This document shows, in pieces, positions 7,393 through 14,411 of a DNA stretch of 38,782 nt. Origin of the DNA: Chryseobacterium sp. S0630 (lineage in GTDB: Bacteria > Bacteroidota > Bacteroidia > Flavobacteriales > Weeksellaceae). Location of the stretch: assembly GCF_024158915.1 (NCBI RefSeq), contig NZ_JAMZGF010000052.1:1-38782 (forward strand). The letters are read 5' to 3'. Made by a program: the position numbers and the translations under genes. The notes under the pieces are model-generated. The model did not search any database and was not told where the DNA came from. It saw only the letters and a program-made list of their open reading frames with translations. Within the stretch, counting starts at the first letter, position 1. Every line of letters begins with the position of its first letter.

Positions 7393-8577
7393 ATGCAAAA
7401 AATCCTTATAGTAGAAGACGAAAAAGCAATCTCGGGAGTACTTCACAGTATTCTTTCGGATGAACTAACCGATTATGAATTTGTTATTGCCGAAGACGGC
7501 CTTGAAGGTTACAAACAGGTAGAAAAAGAAGATTTCGCCCTAGTGATTTCTGATATTAAAATGCCTAAGCTTTCAGGAACTGAGCTTTTGAAACAAAGTC
7601 TTGCATTAAAACCAGAAACTACTTTTATCATGATCTCAGGACACGCAGACATTGATTCCGCTGTTTCCTGTTTGAAAGAGGGCGCATATGATTTTATCTC
7701 CAAACCCATTGATATCAACAGACTTATTACAAGTGTGAAAAATGCATTGGTGAAAGAAACCCTGAAGAAAGAAAACAAAAATCTCCAGACTGAAAATAAA
7801 ACTTTAAAGAGAAAAGTAAGTAAAAAATACCAGATGATCGGTACCTCTCCTGCTCTTCAAAAGATCCAGGATATGATTGAAAAGGTAGCTGCTTCTGATG
7901 CCAGAGTTCTGATCACAGGACCTAACGGTGCAGGAAAAGAGCTGGTTGCTCATGCAATCCACAATCAGAGTGAGCGTGCAAGAGGCCCTATGATAGAGGT
8001 AAACTGTGCTGCTATTCCATCTGAACTTATTGAGTCTGAACTTTTCGGACACGTAAAAGGATCTTTTACAGGTGCTATTAAAGATAAGCAGGGAAAATTT
8101 GAGCAGGCCAATGGCGGTACCATCTTCCTTGACGAGATTGGAGATATGAGCCTTATTGCTCAGGCTAAAGTATTGAGAGCGCTACAGGAAAGCAAAGTTT
8201 CTCCTGTGGGAAGTGATAAAGAAATCAAAGTTGACGTAAGAGTAATTGCGGCAACCAATAAAAATATGCAGAAAGAAATTGAGGAAGGAAAATTCAGAGA
8301 AGACCTTTACCACAGACTTTCTGTTATTGAAATCTATGTTCCACCGTTGGATGAAAGAAAAGAGGATATCAAATTATTGGTTGAACATTTTTCTGGTATG
8401 ATTGCTGATGAACACGGTACTTCTGCGAAAAAGTTTGAGGATAAAGCTATTGATGCTTTAAAAGCGCTTTCATGGACTGGAAATATCAGAGAATTAAGGA
8501 ATGTTGTAGAGAGGTTGATTATTCTTGGTGGAAACACTGTTTCTGAAGGTGACGTTGCAAGTTTTGTAAGGAAATAA
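7393..8577 (+). CDS. NtrC-like sigma-54 response regulator lacking the Fis-type DNA-binding domain
   Basis: The 394-residue protein has a receiver domain (about 1-120, phospho-acceptor Asp54 in 'ISDIKMP', 'FISKPID' at the end) and an AAA+ sigma-54 activator domain (about 145-380). The AAA+ domain has the loop GSFTGA (near 223; usually GAFTGA), the Walker B 'GGTIFLDEIGDM', and the arginine-finger region 'FREDLYHRL'. The Walker A is GPNGAGKE rather than the usual GESGTGKE. The protein stops right after 'NIRELRNVVERL...VASFVRK' and has no C-terminal helix-turn-helix, so it may activate RNA polymerase from solution or through partners. No histidine kinase gene is adjacent. The missing domain is not a frameshift artefact that I can see, since the gene ends in a normal stop and terminator. 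Confidence 0.93.
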   Translation: MQKILIVEDEKAISGVLHSILSDELTDYEFVIAEDGLEGYKQVEKEDFALVISDIKMPKLSGTELLKQSLALKPETTFIMISGHADIDSAVSCLKEGAYDFISKPIDINRLITSVKNALVKETLKKENKNLQTENKTLKRKVSKKYQMIGTSPALQKIQDMIEKVAASDARVLITGPNGAGKELVAHAIHNQSERARGPMIEVNCAAIPSELIESELFGHVKGSFTGAIKDKQGKFEQANGGTIFLDEIGDMSLIAQAKVLRALQESKVSPVGSDKEIKVDVRVIAATNKNMQKEIEEGKFREDLYHRLSVIEIYVPPLDERKEDIKLLVEHFSGMIADEHGTSAKKFEDKAIDALKALSWTGNIRELRNVVERLIILGGNTVSEGDVASFVRK

Positions 8578-8600
8578 TAAAGCTATTATTGACAATATAT

Positions 8601-8635
8601 AAAAATTTGCAGTGTTCCACTGCAAATTTTTTTTT
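8601..8635 (+). terminator. Strong rho-independent terminator after the response regulator
   Basis: AAAAATTTGCAGTG and CACTGCAAATTTTT form a 14-bp stem with a TTC loop, followed by a long T run. Confidence 0.9.
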
Positions 8636-8676
8636 GATCCAATTTGAATTATAAACTATATGAATCTTAAAATATT

Positions 8677-10038
8677 ATGAACTTTTTAAACAAAAATTAT
8701 ACAAAAGAATACCTGACTTTGGCTCTGCCTGTAATGCTTACTCAGGTGGGGCAAGTTTCAGTAAACTTATTCGATAATATTATTGTCGGACAACTTTTGG
8801 GTGCCGATGCACTGGCATCTGTTTCATTGGGGAATGCTGTATTCTTCTCCATATTTGTATTAGCATTAGGCTTTTCATTTGCTATCCCTCCATTGGTTTC
8901 GGAAGCACATTCCAGAGAGGATCATGCTACGATCAATTCTGTATTCAGCCACGGTTTTATTATCAATATGTCTGTCGGAGTAATCCTGATGGTCATTCTC
9001 CTTTTGGGAATGCCACTCCTCTATCATTCCGGACAGCCTGCCAAGATTATTCCTGATACGGTAAGCTTCTTAAGCATAATGGTAGTCAGTATGATACCAA
9101 TTATGGCATTTCAGACGCTTCGTGAAGTTTCTGAAGGTCTATCCTATACCATTGGAGTTACCAAAGCAACCATTATTGCCAATATCATCAATATTGCTTT
9201 AAACTATGTCTTTATCAAAGGGCTTTGGGGAATTCCGGCAATGGGCGTACAGGGATCTGCATTGGCAACCTTGATTTCCAGAATTTTCATGGTGGTTTTT
9301 CTTTATTTTGTTTTGGTAAAAGAAAAAAGAACAAGACGTTATATCAAAGATTTTTCTTTAAAAATTCAGGATTTTTCAAAACAGATGTTTGATAAAATGG
9401 TGAGACTTGGATTACCTACAGCTTTACAGATGTTTTTTGAAGTAACCGCTTTTGCCGGAGCAGCATTTATCTGTGGACTGATTTCTGCTCACGATATTGC
9501 TTCTCACCAGATTGCTTTAAGCATGGCTTCATTTACCTTCAATTTATGCGTAGGGTTCAGTGTTGCTTCTACCGTAATGATTGGTAGAAAACTGGGTGAA
9601 CAGAATTTTGTTGAATTGAGAAAAGTAGGAATCAACAACCTGAAAATCGCCTTTATTTTCATGTGTATCTGTGGATTGGTATTTATTTTAGGCAGAAACA
9701 TACTCCCGACTTTCTTCACGAAAAAAGAAGAAGTGGAAGTTATTACCCTGGCTGCAAAACTCATGATTATCGCTGCTTTATTCCAGCTTTCTGACGGAAT
9801 TCAGGTGACCGCTTTAGGAATGCTGAGAGGGTTACAGGATGTGAAAATCCCTTCTATTTATACCTTCATTGCCTATTGGGTAATTACTATTCCTTTAGGA
9901 TATTTCTTGTGTGTTACTTTAGAGATGGGCGCATTCGGAATGTGGATCGCACTTGGACTGGGATTAACAGTCTCCGCTGTTTTCCTGGTAAAACGATTCC
10001 TGAATATGTCTGCGAAAAGAATTAAGCAGAATTCATAA
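8677..10038 (+). CDS. MATE family multidrug/sodium antiporter
   Basis: The 453-residue protein has about twelve hydrophobic segments in two six-helix halves. The N-terminal 'LPVMLTQVGQVSVNLFDNIIVGQLLGADALASVSLGNA' is the hallmark of the MATE efflux family, and the second half repeats the theme with 'GLPTALQMFFEVTAFAGAAFICGLI'. Family members export cationic drugs or metabolites in exchange for Na+ or H+ across the inner membrane; the substrate here is unknown. The gene has its own terminators on both sides, so it is an independent transcript. No adjacent regulator suggests its inducer. Confidence 0.94.
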   Translation: MNFLNKNYTKEYLTLALPVMLTQVGQVSVNLFDNIIVGQLLGADALASVSLGNAVFFSIFVLALGFSFAIPPLVSEAHSREDHATINSVFSHGFIINMSVGVILMVILLLGMPLLYHSGQPAKIIPDTVSFLSIMVVSMIPIMAFQTLREVSEGLSYTIGVTKATIIANIINIALNYVFIKGLWGIPAMGVQGSALATLISRIFMVVFLYFVLVKEKRTRRYIKDFSLKIQDFSKQMFDKMVRLGLPTALQMFFEVTAFAGAAFICGLISAHDIASHQIALSMASFTFNLCVGFSVASTVMIGRKLGEQNFVELRKVGINNLKIAFIFMCICGLVFILGRNILPTFFTKKEEVEVITLAAKLMIIAALFQLSDGIQVTALGMLRGLQDVKIPSIYTFIAYWVITIPLGYFLCVTLEMGAFGMWIALGLGLTVSAVFLVKRFLNMSAKRIKQNS

Positions 10039-10048
10039 AAACAAAAAG

Positions 10049-10078
10049 GCTGTTTCAATATTTGAGACAGCCCTTTTT
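10049..10078 (+). terminator. Rho-independent terminator after the MATE gene
   Basis: GGCTGTTTC and GAGACAGCC form a stem (one G-U pair) with a 6-nt loop, followed by CTTTTTAT. Confidence 0.85.
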
Positions 10079-10213
10079 ATATTCGTTAATTTACAACAGA
10101 ACAGTGAGCTATGCCCTTTCTATATATTTATATAATTATGCATATTTTCTAAACACGAATAGCACAAATTACATTCACAAATAGACACAAGCTTATTTGC
10201 TTTTCTGTTCAAT

Positions 10214-10717
10214 TTAATCTATCCTCTTCCCTAAGATCTTTAAACTTCTCTCCACACCATCTAAGATTGCAACATTAGGAAGGCTTCCCCAATCTTCAAA
10301 TCCAAAGTGTCTGAACAACTTCAAACTTGGTTCATTATGAAGAAAAATAAGCGCTACAAGGTTTTTTACTCCAAATTTTCCAGCGTTATCAATGCAATAC
10401 TGAAGAATGGTTTTCCCATACCCTTTTCCTCTGGAGGTTTCGTCCAGATAAATGCTCACTTCTACAGTACCATTGTAAGCCGCTCTTTCATGGAATGAAC
10501 TGAAACTTACCCAACCAACGGTTTGCTTCTGGTCATCTTCAACTACCCAAAGAGGTCTTGTCTGAGGATTATGGTCTTCAAACCACTTTAGTTTGCTTTC
10601 TACAGAGACTTCTTCCATATCTGCAGTGACCATTCTTGAAGCAATAGTTGAGTTGTATATGGCTACGATTTTATTTAAATCTGCCAACTCAGCATTTCTG
10701 AATTTTAATTTTTCCAT
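10214..10717 (-). CDS. GNAT family N-acetyltransferase (phosphinothricin acetyltransferase-like)
   Basis: The 167-residue protein is one GNAT fold. 'LKFRNAELADLNKIVAIYNSTI' opens the domain, and the acetyl-CoA-binding P-loop is 'RGKGYGKTILQYCI' (motif Q/R-x-x-G-x-G/A). The 'ASRMVTADMEEVSVESKLKWF' and 'GWVSFSSFHERAAYNGTVEVSIYL' stretches are typical of the PAT/YncA-type subgroup, which acetylates small amines such as phosphinothricin or methionine derivatives. I chose the ATG at 10717 rather than the in-frame start 30 bases upstream because a perfect minus-strand TATTTTTG promoter box (10745-10752) overlaps the longer N-terminus. Its natural substrate is unknown. Confidence 0.9.
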   Translation of the reverse strand: MEKLKFRNAELADLNKIVAIYNSTIASRMVTADMEEVSVESKLKWFEDHNPQTRPLWVVEDDQKQTVGWVSFSSFHERAAYNGTVEVSIYLDETSRGKGYGKTILQYCIDNAGKFGVKNLVALIFLHNEPSLKLFRHFGFEDWGSLPNVAILDGVERSLKILGKRID

Positions 10718-10752
10718 GAATATTGGATTCAACTTATTCTCATGCAAAAATA

Positions 10753-11069
10753 CTAAATTTTAAAAACACCCCTGTAAATTTTATATATTTTATCCAAATT
10801 TTAATATTAAAATAGAAAAACCCCTTAAAATAACACCAACATTCACACCTATATCAATGTTTTGTTTTTTTTTGAATACGCAAAGGTGCAATAAGATTGA
10901 AGGCTAGAATATTTTTAAGACGCAAGGATTTTATCTCCGATAAAATTGAATACGCAAATATTTCCGTTCAGAGATTATGCAAATTTTGCAGATTGTTATG
11001 GAAAAATCTGCGCAATCTCCTCAATCTGCGAGAAAAATAATCGTAATTTCATTAGCATATTCAACAAAA
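10753..11069. repeat. Intergenic region with repeated words and a hairpin
   Basis: This spacer lies between two minus-strand genes and holds no convincing ORF. ATTTTATC/GATAAAAT form a perfect 8-bp hairpin (10928-10946). GAATACGCAA occurs twice (about 10875 and 10948), and CAATCTGCG/CAATCTCC words recur between about 11008 and 11033. The composition suggests decayed dispersed repeats rather than a gene. Confidence 0.5.
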
Positions 11070-11639
11070 TTATTTCAAATCTTTTAAAATTCTATTTAAA
11101 CTTCTTACCGCAATTCCAAGATAAGCCGCCATATCTTCTTTGGAGATCTGAATATTCTGCTTAGACTGCATTTGAAGCAATTGTTTTAAAGTATGTTCTA
11201 CCGTATAGAGTTGCTGATAGGAAGCTCTGCTGGATGTATTAATAATTCGTTCTGCAAAAGACTCTAAAAGAAGATTGTTCAGCACAAGATCATTTTTAAT
11301 TAAAGATTTAAAAGCGGGAATCTTTATAGCATATACGGTAACTTCCGTGAGCGCTTCAATACTGCATAAGCAATTTATATTCTTGATAAGCTCCACTTCT
11401 CCTATCACTTCACCACTTCCCAGAAATTCTACAATGTATTCTTTTCCGTTCTCTTCAACGAAATAACATTTGACAATGCCTTCTTTAATCAACATAACAT
11501 GAGAAAGCTGATGATCCTGTACCAGTATTTTATCCCCTGCAGAAAAAGACTTTACTATAATATCATCACTATCATTCTGCTTTTCATACAGTTCATCCAG
11601 ATAGTTTAAAAATGTCTGATTCGTTCTTAACATATTCAT
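11070..11639 (-). CDS. Crp/Fnr family transcriptional regulator
   Basis: The 189-residue protein has a cyclic-nucleotide-binding-type beta roll (about 25-115: 'FSAGDKILVQDHQLSHVMLIKEGIVKCYF', 'FLGSGEVIGEVELI') followed by a dimerisation helix and a short C-terminal winged helix-turn-helix ('ISKEDMAAYLGIAVRSLNRILKDLK'). The roll lacks the Arg-Ser phosphate-binding pair of true CAP, and there is no Fnr-type N-terminal cysteine cluster, so the effector is open. Several starts are possible (ATG at 11639 or 11633, TTG at 11648). A GGACAAATGTCC imperfect palindrome (11643-11654) directly upstream could be an autoregulatory operator. It is divergent from the HAD phosphatase gene, 70 bases away. Confidence 0.88.
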   Translation of the reverse strand: MNMLRTNQTFLNYLDELYEKQNDSDDIIVKSFSAGDKILVQDHQLSHVMLIKEGIVKCYFVEENGKEYIVEFLGSGEVIGEVELIKNINCLCSIEALTEVTVYAIKIPAFKSLIKNDLVLNNLLLESFAERIINTSSRASYQQLYTVEHTLKQLLQMQSKQNIQISKEDMAAYLGIAVRSLNRILKDLK

Positions 11640-11642
11640 CCG

Positions 11643-11654
11643 GGACAAATGTCC
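11643..11654. promoter_or_regulatory. Candidate operator palindrome between Crp/Fnr and HAD genes
   Basis: GGACA and TGTCC arms flank an AA centre, immediately upstream of the Crp/Fnr start codon in the short divergent region shared with the HAD phosphatase gene. Binding by the adjacent regulator is inference. Confidence 0.35.
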
Positions 11655-11709
11655 TTTTCTTATTGAGTTTTTATATTGAATTTTGTGGACAGAAAATTAC
11701 AAAACAAAA

Positions 11710-12399
11710 ATGAATAATCATATTACTACGATTGCCTTTGATGCAGATGACACGCTTTGGATCAACGAACCTTATTTTCAGGAAGCAGAAAAAGAATTCT
11801 GTATGCTTCTTGAAGATTACCTTCCACAACATTCGGTATCACAGGAATTGTTTACAACAGAAATGCAGAATCTTCATTTGTATGGCTATGGAGTAAAAGG
11901 ATTTATGCTGTGTATGATTGAAACCATCAGTAGAGTTTCTAATAATACAGCTTCATTAGAATTGGTCAACAAAGCTATTCATCTGGGTCAGGAGCTTCTT
12001 CAGAAACCTATAGAATTATTGGACGGTGTTACCCAAACCCTTGAAAGTTTAAAAGGAAAATACAGACTGGTTGTTGCCACAAAAGGCGATTTACTGGATC
12101 AGGAGCGTAAACTGAAAAATTCAGGGTTACAGGATTATTTCCATCATATTGAGATCATGAGTGACAAAAAAGAACTCGATTACAAAAAGCTTTTGAAACA
12201 TCTGGACTGCCAACCTGAAAACTTTCTGATGCTTGGAAATTCTATTAAATCAGATATTCTGCCGGTATTAGAAATCGGTGGATCTGCCGCTCATATTCCT
12301 TATCATGTCACCTGGAGTCATGAACAGCATGATGTTAACCTGGAGCATCCAAATTTTATGGAGCTTAAAAGTATTAATGAAATTCTGAAGCATCTTTAA
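11710..12399 (+). CDS. HAD superfamily hydrolase (YjjG-like phosphatase)
   Basis: The 229-residue protein shows the HAD core: motif I 'AFDADDTLW' (nucleophile Asp and +2 Asp near residues 10-12), motif II 'VVATKGD' and motifs III/IV 'KKLLKHL...NFLMLGNSIKSDILPVLEIGG'. A four-helix cap lies between residues about 20 and 90. The C-terminus 'AHIPYHVTWSHEQ' is typical of a Bacteroidota subgroup. It probably dephosphorylates a small phosphorylated metabolite. The ATG at 11710 is preferred to a TTG at 11683. It is the last ordinary gene before the accessory reverse transcriptase region, with no clear terminator after it. Confidence 0.9.
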   Translation: MNNHITTIAFDADDTLWINEPYFQEAEKEFCMLLEDYLPQHSVSQELFTTEMQNLHLYGYGVKGFMLCMIETISRVSNNTASLELVNKAIHLGQELLQKPIELLDGVTQTLESLKGKYRLVVATKGDLLDQERKLKNSGLQDYFHHIEIMSDKKELDYKKLLKHLDCQPENFLMLGNSIKSDILPVLEIGGSAAHIPYHVTWSHEQHDVNLEHPNFMELKSINEILKHL

Positions 12400-12496
12400 A
12401 ACCACAGTTAAATCTTTAGTGAGCATGACTTATTTATGCCTTTTTGTCATTATTGATTTTCTTGGAATAAAAATTGACTTTACCTAGTTGTTACTT

Positions 12497-12612
12497 GATA
12501 TAAGATTGAGAAGTCAATCGAAAGTCAGGATTGCCGAAGAACCCATTTGCAAAGGATTAGTTAGAACCTTGATGGTTGTCCTAATCACTCTTTCAATGAA
12601 GTGTTCTCTGTC
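12497..12612 (+). repeat. 116-bp direct repeat, copy 1, upstream of reverse transcriptase
   Basis: This 116-bp unit is identical base for base to the unit at 12887-13002; the two are exactly 390 bp apart. Each unit can form a CAATC/GATTG hairpin with a 9-nt loop and a composite hairpin in which GATTAG pairs with CTAATC and, inside it, AACC pairs with GGTT. The flanking sequence differs on both sides of the two copies, so the boundaries are sharp and no target-site duplication is evident. A long open frame runs through it on each strand, but neither has convincing gene features. Confidence 0.95.
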
Positions 12613-12886
12613 AATTTCGTTTGATGCCATTGTGTATGATAAACACAAACCCACTGAAACGATGGTATCAAGCTATTTATATAGCAGAGAAAGGCAGCAA
12701 TCCCAAGCCAAAGTGTTAAAAAATGTGAAAGTTCAAAAAAACTTGCACAGGTCGTAAAAAACCTTAATTTTGAGTATAATGGAAAGAACATCCCAATTTC
12801 AACCACAGGATGGCAAAGTGACAAATATCAATGCAATTTCTTGCGCCCATAATTTAAGACTTAAGATTTTCCTTAAGTGCGCGCTC
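12613..12886 (+). other. Spacer between the 116-bp repeats
   Basis: The 274-bp spacer contains a promoter (12743-12772) directed at the reverse transcriptase and, near its end, an ACTTAAG/CTTAAGT hairpin with a 6-nt loop (12859-12878) followed by GCGCGC. One plus-strand frame from about 12687 to the TAA near 12850 translates to a protein-like C-terminus (...NFEYNGKNIPISTTGWQSDKY...FLRP) without its own start, which may be a remnant of an older gene. I do not recognise its family. Confidence 0.55.
12743..12772 (+). promoter_or_regulatory. Promoter for the repeat-containing leader and reverse transcriptase
   Basis: TTG (12743-12745), 19 nt, and a perfect TAATTTTG box (12765-12772) match the Bacteroidota promoter pattern. 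Transcription would begin near 12778 and run through repeat copy 2 to the reverse transcriptase start at 13064, giving a leader of roughly 286 nt. Confidence 0.6.
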
Positions 12887-13063
12887 GATATAAGATTGAG
12901 AAGTCAATCGAAAGTCAGGATTGCCGAAGAACCCATTTGCAAAGGATTAGTTAGAACCTTGATGGTTGTCCTAATCACTCTTTCAATGAAGTGTTCTCTG
13001 TCTTAAATGTAAAGTTTATCATACGGACATATTGTCATTCAAGGGTCTTTGCAATACAGAAAT
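12778..13063 (+). ncRNA. Candidate structured leader / noncoding RNA of the reverse transcriptase
   Basis: The predicted transcript from the promoter at 12743-12772 holds the ACTTAAG/CTTAAGT hairpin (12859-12878) and the whole second 116-bp repeat with its nested hairpins before the reverse transcriptase start. Known stand-alone defence reverse transcriptases (for example the DRT2 and DRT9 types) use an upstream structured noncoding RNA as template or scaffold, so a similar role is plausible. That assignment is inference: no conserved ncRNA family was recognised, and the ends are guessed from the promoter and the start codon. Confidence 0.4.
12887..13002 (+). repeat. 116-bp direct repeat, copy 2, inside the predicted leader
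   Basis: This unit is identical to 12497-12612. The CAATC (12905-12909)/GATTG (12919-12923) and GATTAG (12945-12950)/CTAATC (12971-12976) stems are located here, with AACC (12955-12958) pairing to GGTT (12964-12967) inside the second. CACT/AGTG arms (12976-12979 and 12990-12993) could form a further weak, competing hairpin. It ends 61 bases before the reverse transcriptase start codon. Confidence 0.95.
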
Positions 13064-14380
13064 ATGAAAGCAAAAACTAATAAAACATTATTAAAAAAAA
13101 TTTCCAAACCTAAAGCATTAAAAAATGCTTGGGATAGACTAACAAAATTCAATAAAGATTCACACGGATTATCTGGTGAAACCATTGAAAGGTTTAGTCA
13201 AAACTTAGATGATAAAATCTTATCAATTTCAAAAAAATTAAAAAATAATAGCTATCTTTTTAGCCAGACAAGAGGTGTCCTCATTTCAAAAAAAAATAAA
13301 AATTCTTTTAGACCACTCCAAATTCCAGAAATTTCTGATAGAATTGTTATCAAAGCAATTGCAATTGAATTAGAAGCCATTTTTAAATACATTTTAATGC
13401 AAAGCAATGGCTATAGCTTTGCATATCAAAAAGATACCGGAGTAAAAGATGCAATGTTAAAAGTTGAAGAATATTATAACTTAGGTAATAAATATGTATT
13501 GGAAGCAGATCTAGTTAATTTTTTTGGAACAGTTAATAAAAATGAATTATTAGAAAAAAAAATATACCCTAATCTTCCTGATAACAGTATTAATTCTTTA
13601 ATAAATGATGCACTAAATCAAAAAATAGGAAATCTCTCTGATTTTAAGCCCGAAGAAAAGGTTTATTTTAATGGAATCGAAAATGGAATACCTCAAGGTA
13701 ATGCATTATCTCCTTTATTTTCGAATATATACTTTTCAGATTTTGATCAAAAGATCATTGCAGATAATTATAATCTAATCAGATATGCTGACGATTTTGT
13801 AATTCTTTCTAATACAAAAAGAGAATGCAAGGAAGCATATCAGAAATGCAAAACTTATCTTGAAAATTTAAATCTAGAAATTCATTCTTTAGAAAAAAAT
13901 GATAAAACAAAAATAACTGACATATCCAAAGATGGCTTTACGTTTTTGTCAGTTACTTTTGATGGAAAATCTTTATACCCTTCTATTGACAATTTCAAAA
14001 AATTAGAGGATAAGATATGGGAGCTAAATAAAGGTAAAATTGAGCTAAACCTGTTTAATTTTCTAGAAAAAATTAAAAATAAGCAAGATGGGTGGGTTTC
14101 AGCTTTTATATATACTGATTTAAATAGATATTCAGCTCGGCTTGACAACATAATCAATAGGGTACTTTACATAAAATTAGAAAGAATAGATTGGAAATTA
14201 ATGAAAAGTAGATTGGATAAATTGCCTAAAGATTATAGATCAAGAACAATGTCTCCATATTGCCTAAATCAAAGACAAAGATCCAATTCAGGAATTCCCT
14301 TAACTAGTTTTTTAATATCAGAAAAAATTCAAAAGATCAAAGCTAAAGAAGAATTAAACAAAGAAAAAAAAATTGCATAA
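13064..14380 (+). CDS. Stand-alone group-II-intron-like/UG-type reverse transcriptase
   Basis: The 438-residue protein is a complete reverse transcriptase. An RT0-like 'AWDRLTKFNKDSHGLSGETIERF' (22-44) precedes RT1 'RPLQIPEISDRIVIKAI' (83-99). RT3 is 'LEADLVNFFGTV' with catalytic Asp149, RT4 is 'NGIPQGNALSPLFSNIYF' (207-224), and RT5 has YADD (241-244). RT6/7 follow ('FTFLSVTFDGKSL') with a thumb to about 380. There is no maturase/DNA-binding or HNH endonuclease domain, no retron VTG signature, and the DGR-type S-Q motif is absent. The ATG at 13064 is preferred over an in-frame TTG at 13049. Base use is clearly more AT-rich than the neighbours, and a terminator follows at once, indicating a transferred accessory gene. 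Family knowledge suggests an anti-phage defence role; the exact group is unassigned. Confidence 0.92.
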   Translation: MKAKTNKTLLKKISKPKALKNAWDRLTKFNKDSHGLSGETIERFSQNLDDKILSISKKLKNNSYLFSQTRGVLISKKNKNSFRPLQIPEISDRIVIKAIAIELEAIFKYILMQSNGYSFAYQKDTGVKDAMLKVEEYYNLGNKYVLEADLVNFFGTVNKNELLEKKIYPNLPDNSINSLINDALNQKIGNLSDFKPEEKVYFNGIENGIPQGNALSPLFSNIYFSDFDQKIIADNYNLIRYADDFVILSNTKRECKEAYQKCKTYLENLNLEIHSLEKNDKTKITDISKDGFTFLSVTFDGKSLYPSIDNFKKLEDKIWELNKGKIELNLFNFLEKIKNKQDGWVSAFIYTDLNRYSARLDNIINRVLYIKLERIDWKLMKSRLDKLPKDYRSRTMSPYCLNQRQRSNSGIPLTSFLISEKIQKIKAKEELNKEKKIA

Positions 14381-14410
14381 AAAAACTCGTCTATTAAGAC
14401 GAGTTTTTTA
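14381..14410. terminator. Bidirectional terminator between reverse transcriptase and S9 peptidase
   Basis: AAAAACTCGTCT and AGACGAGTTTTT form a 12-bp stem with an ATTA loop. The A and T runs on either side let it serve both convergent genes. Confidence 0.9.
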
Positions 14411-14411
14411 A

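Noticed and set aside
12488..12757. Open frame of 89 codons through repeat copy 1 (and a similar one, 12770-13006, through copy 2)
   Set aside because: Starts are TTG-like or unsupported, the frames share only the repeat, and codon use is not gene-like; I treat them as chance open frames over the structured repeat.
12497..13002. Template/variable repeat pair of a diversity-generating retroelement
   Set aside because: The copies are identical with no adenine-specific differences, no lectin-type target gene is present, and the RT has IPQG rather than the DGR S-Q motif.
12778..14380. Classical retron
   Set aside because: No VTG signature in the RT and no clear paired a1/a2 inverted ends around the leader; not fully excluded.
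13064..14410. Group II intron
   Set aside because: The RT lacks maturase and HNH domains and is followed within a few bases by a terminator; no domain V-like hairpin is present.
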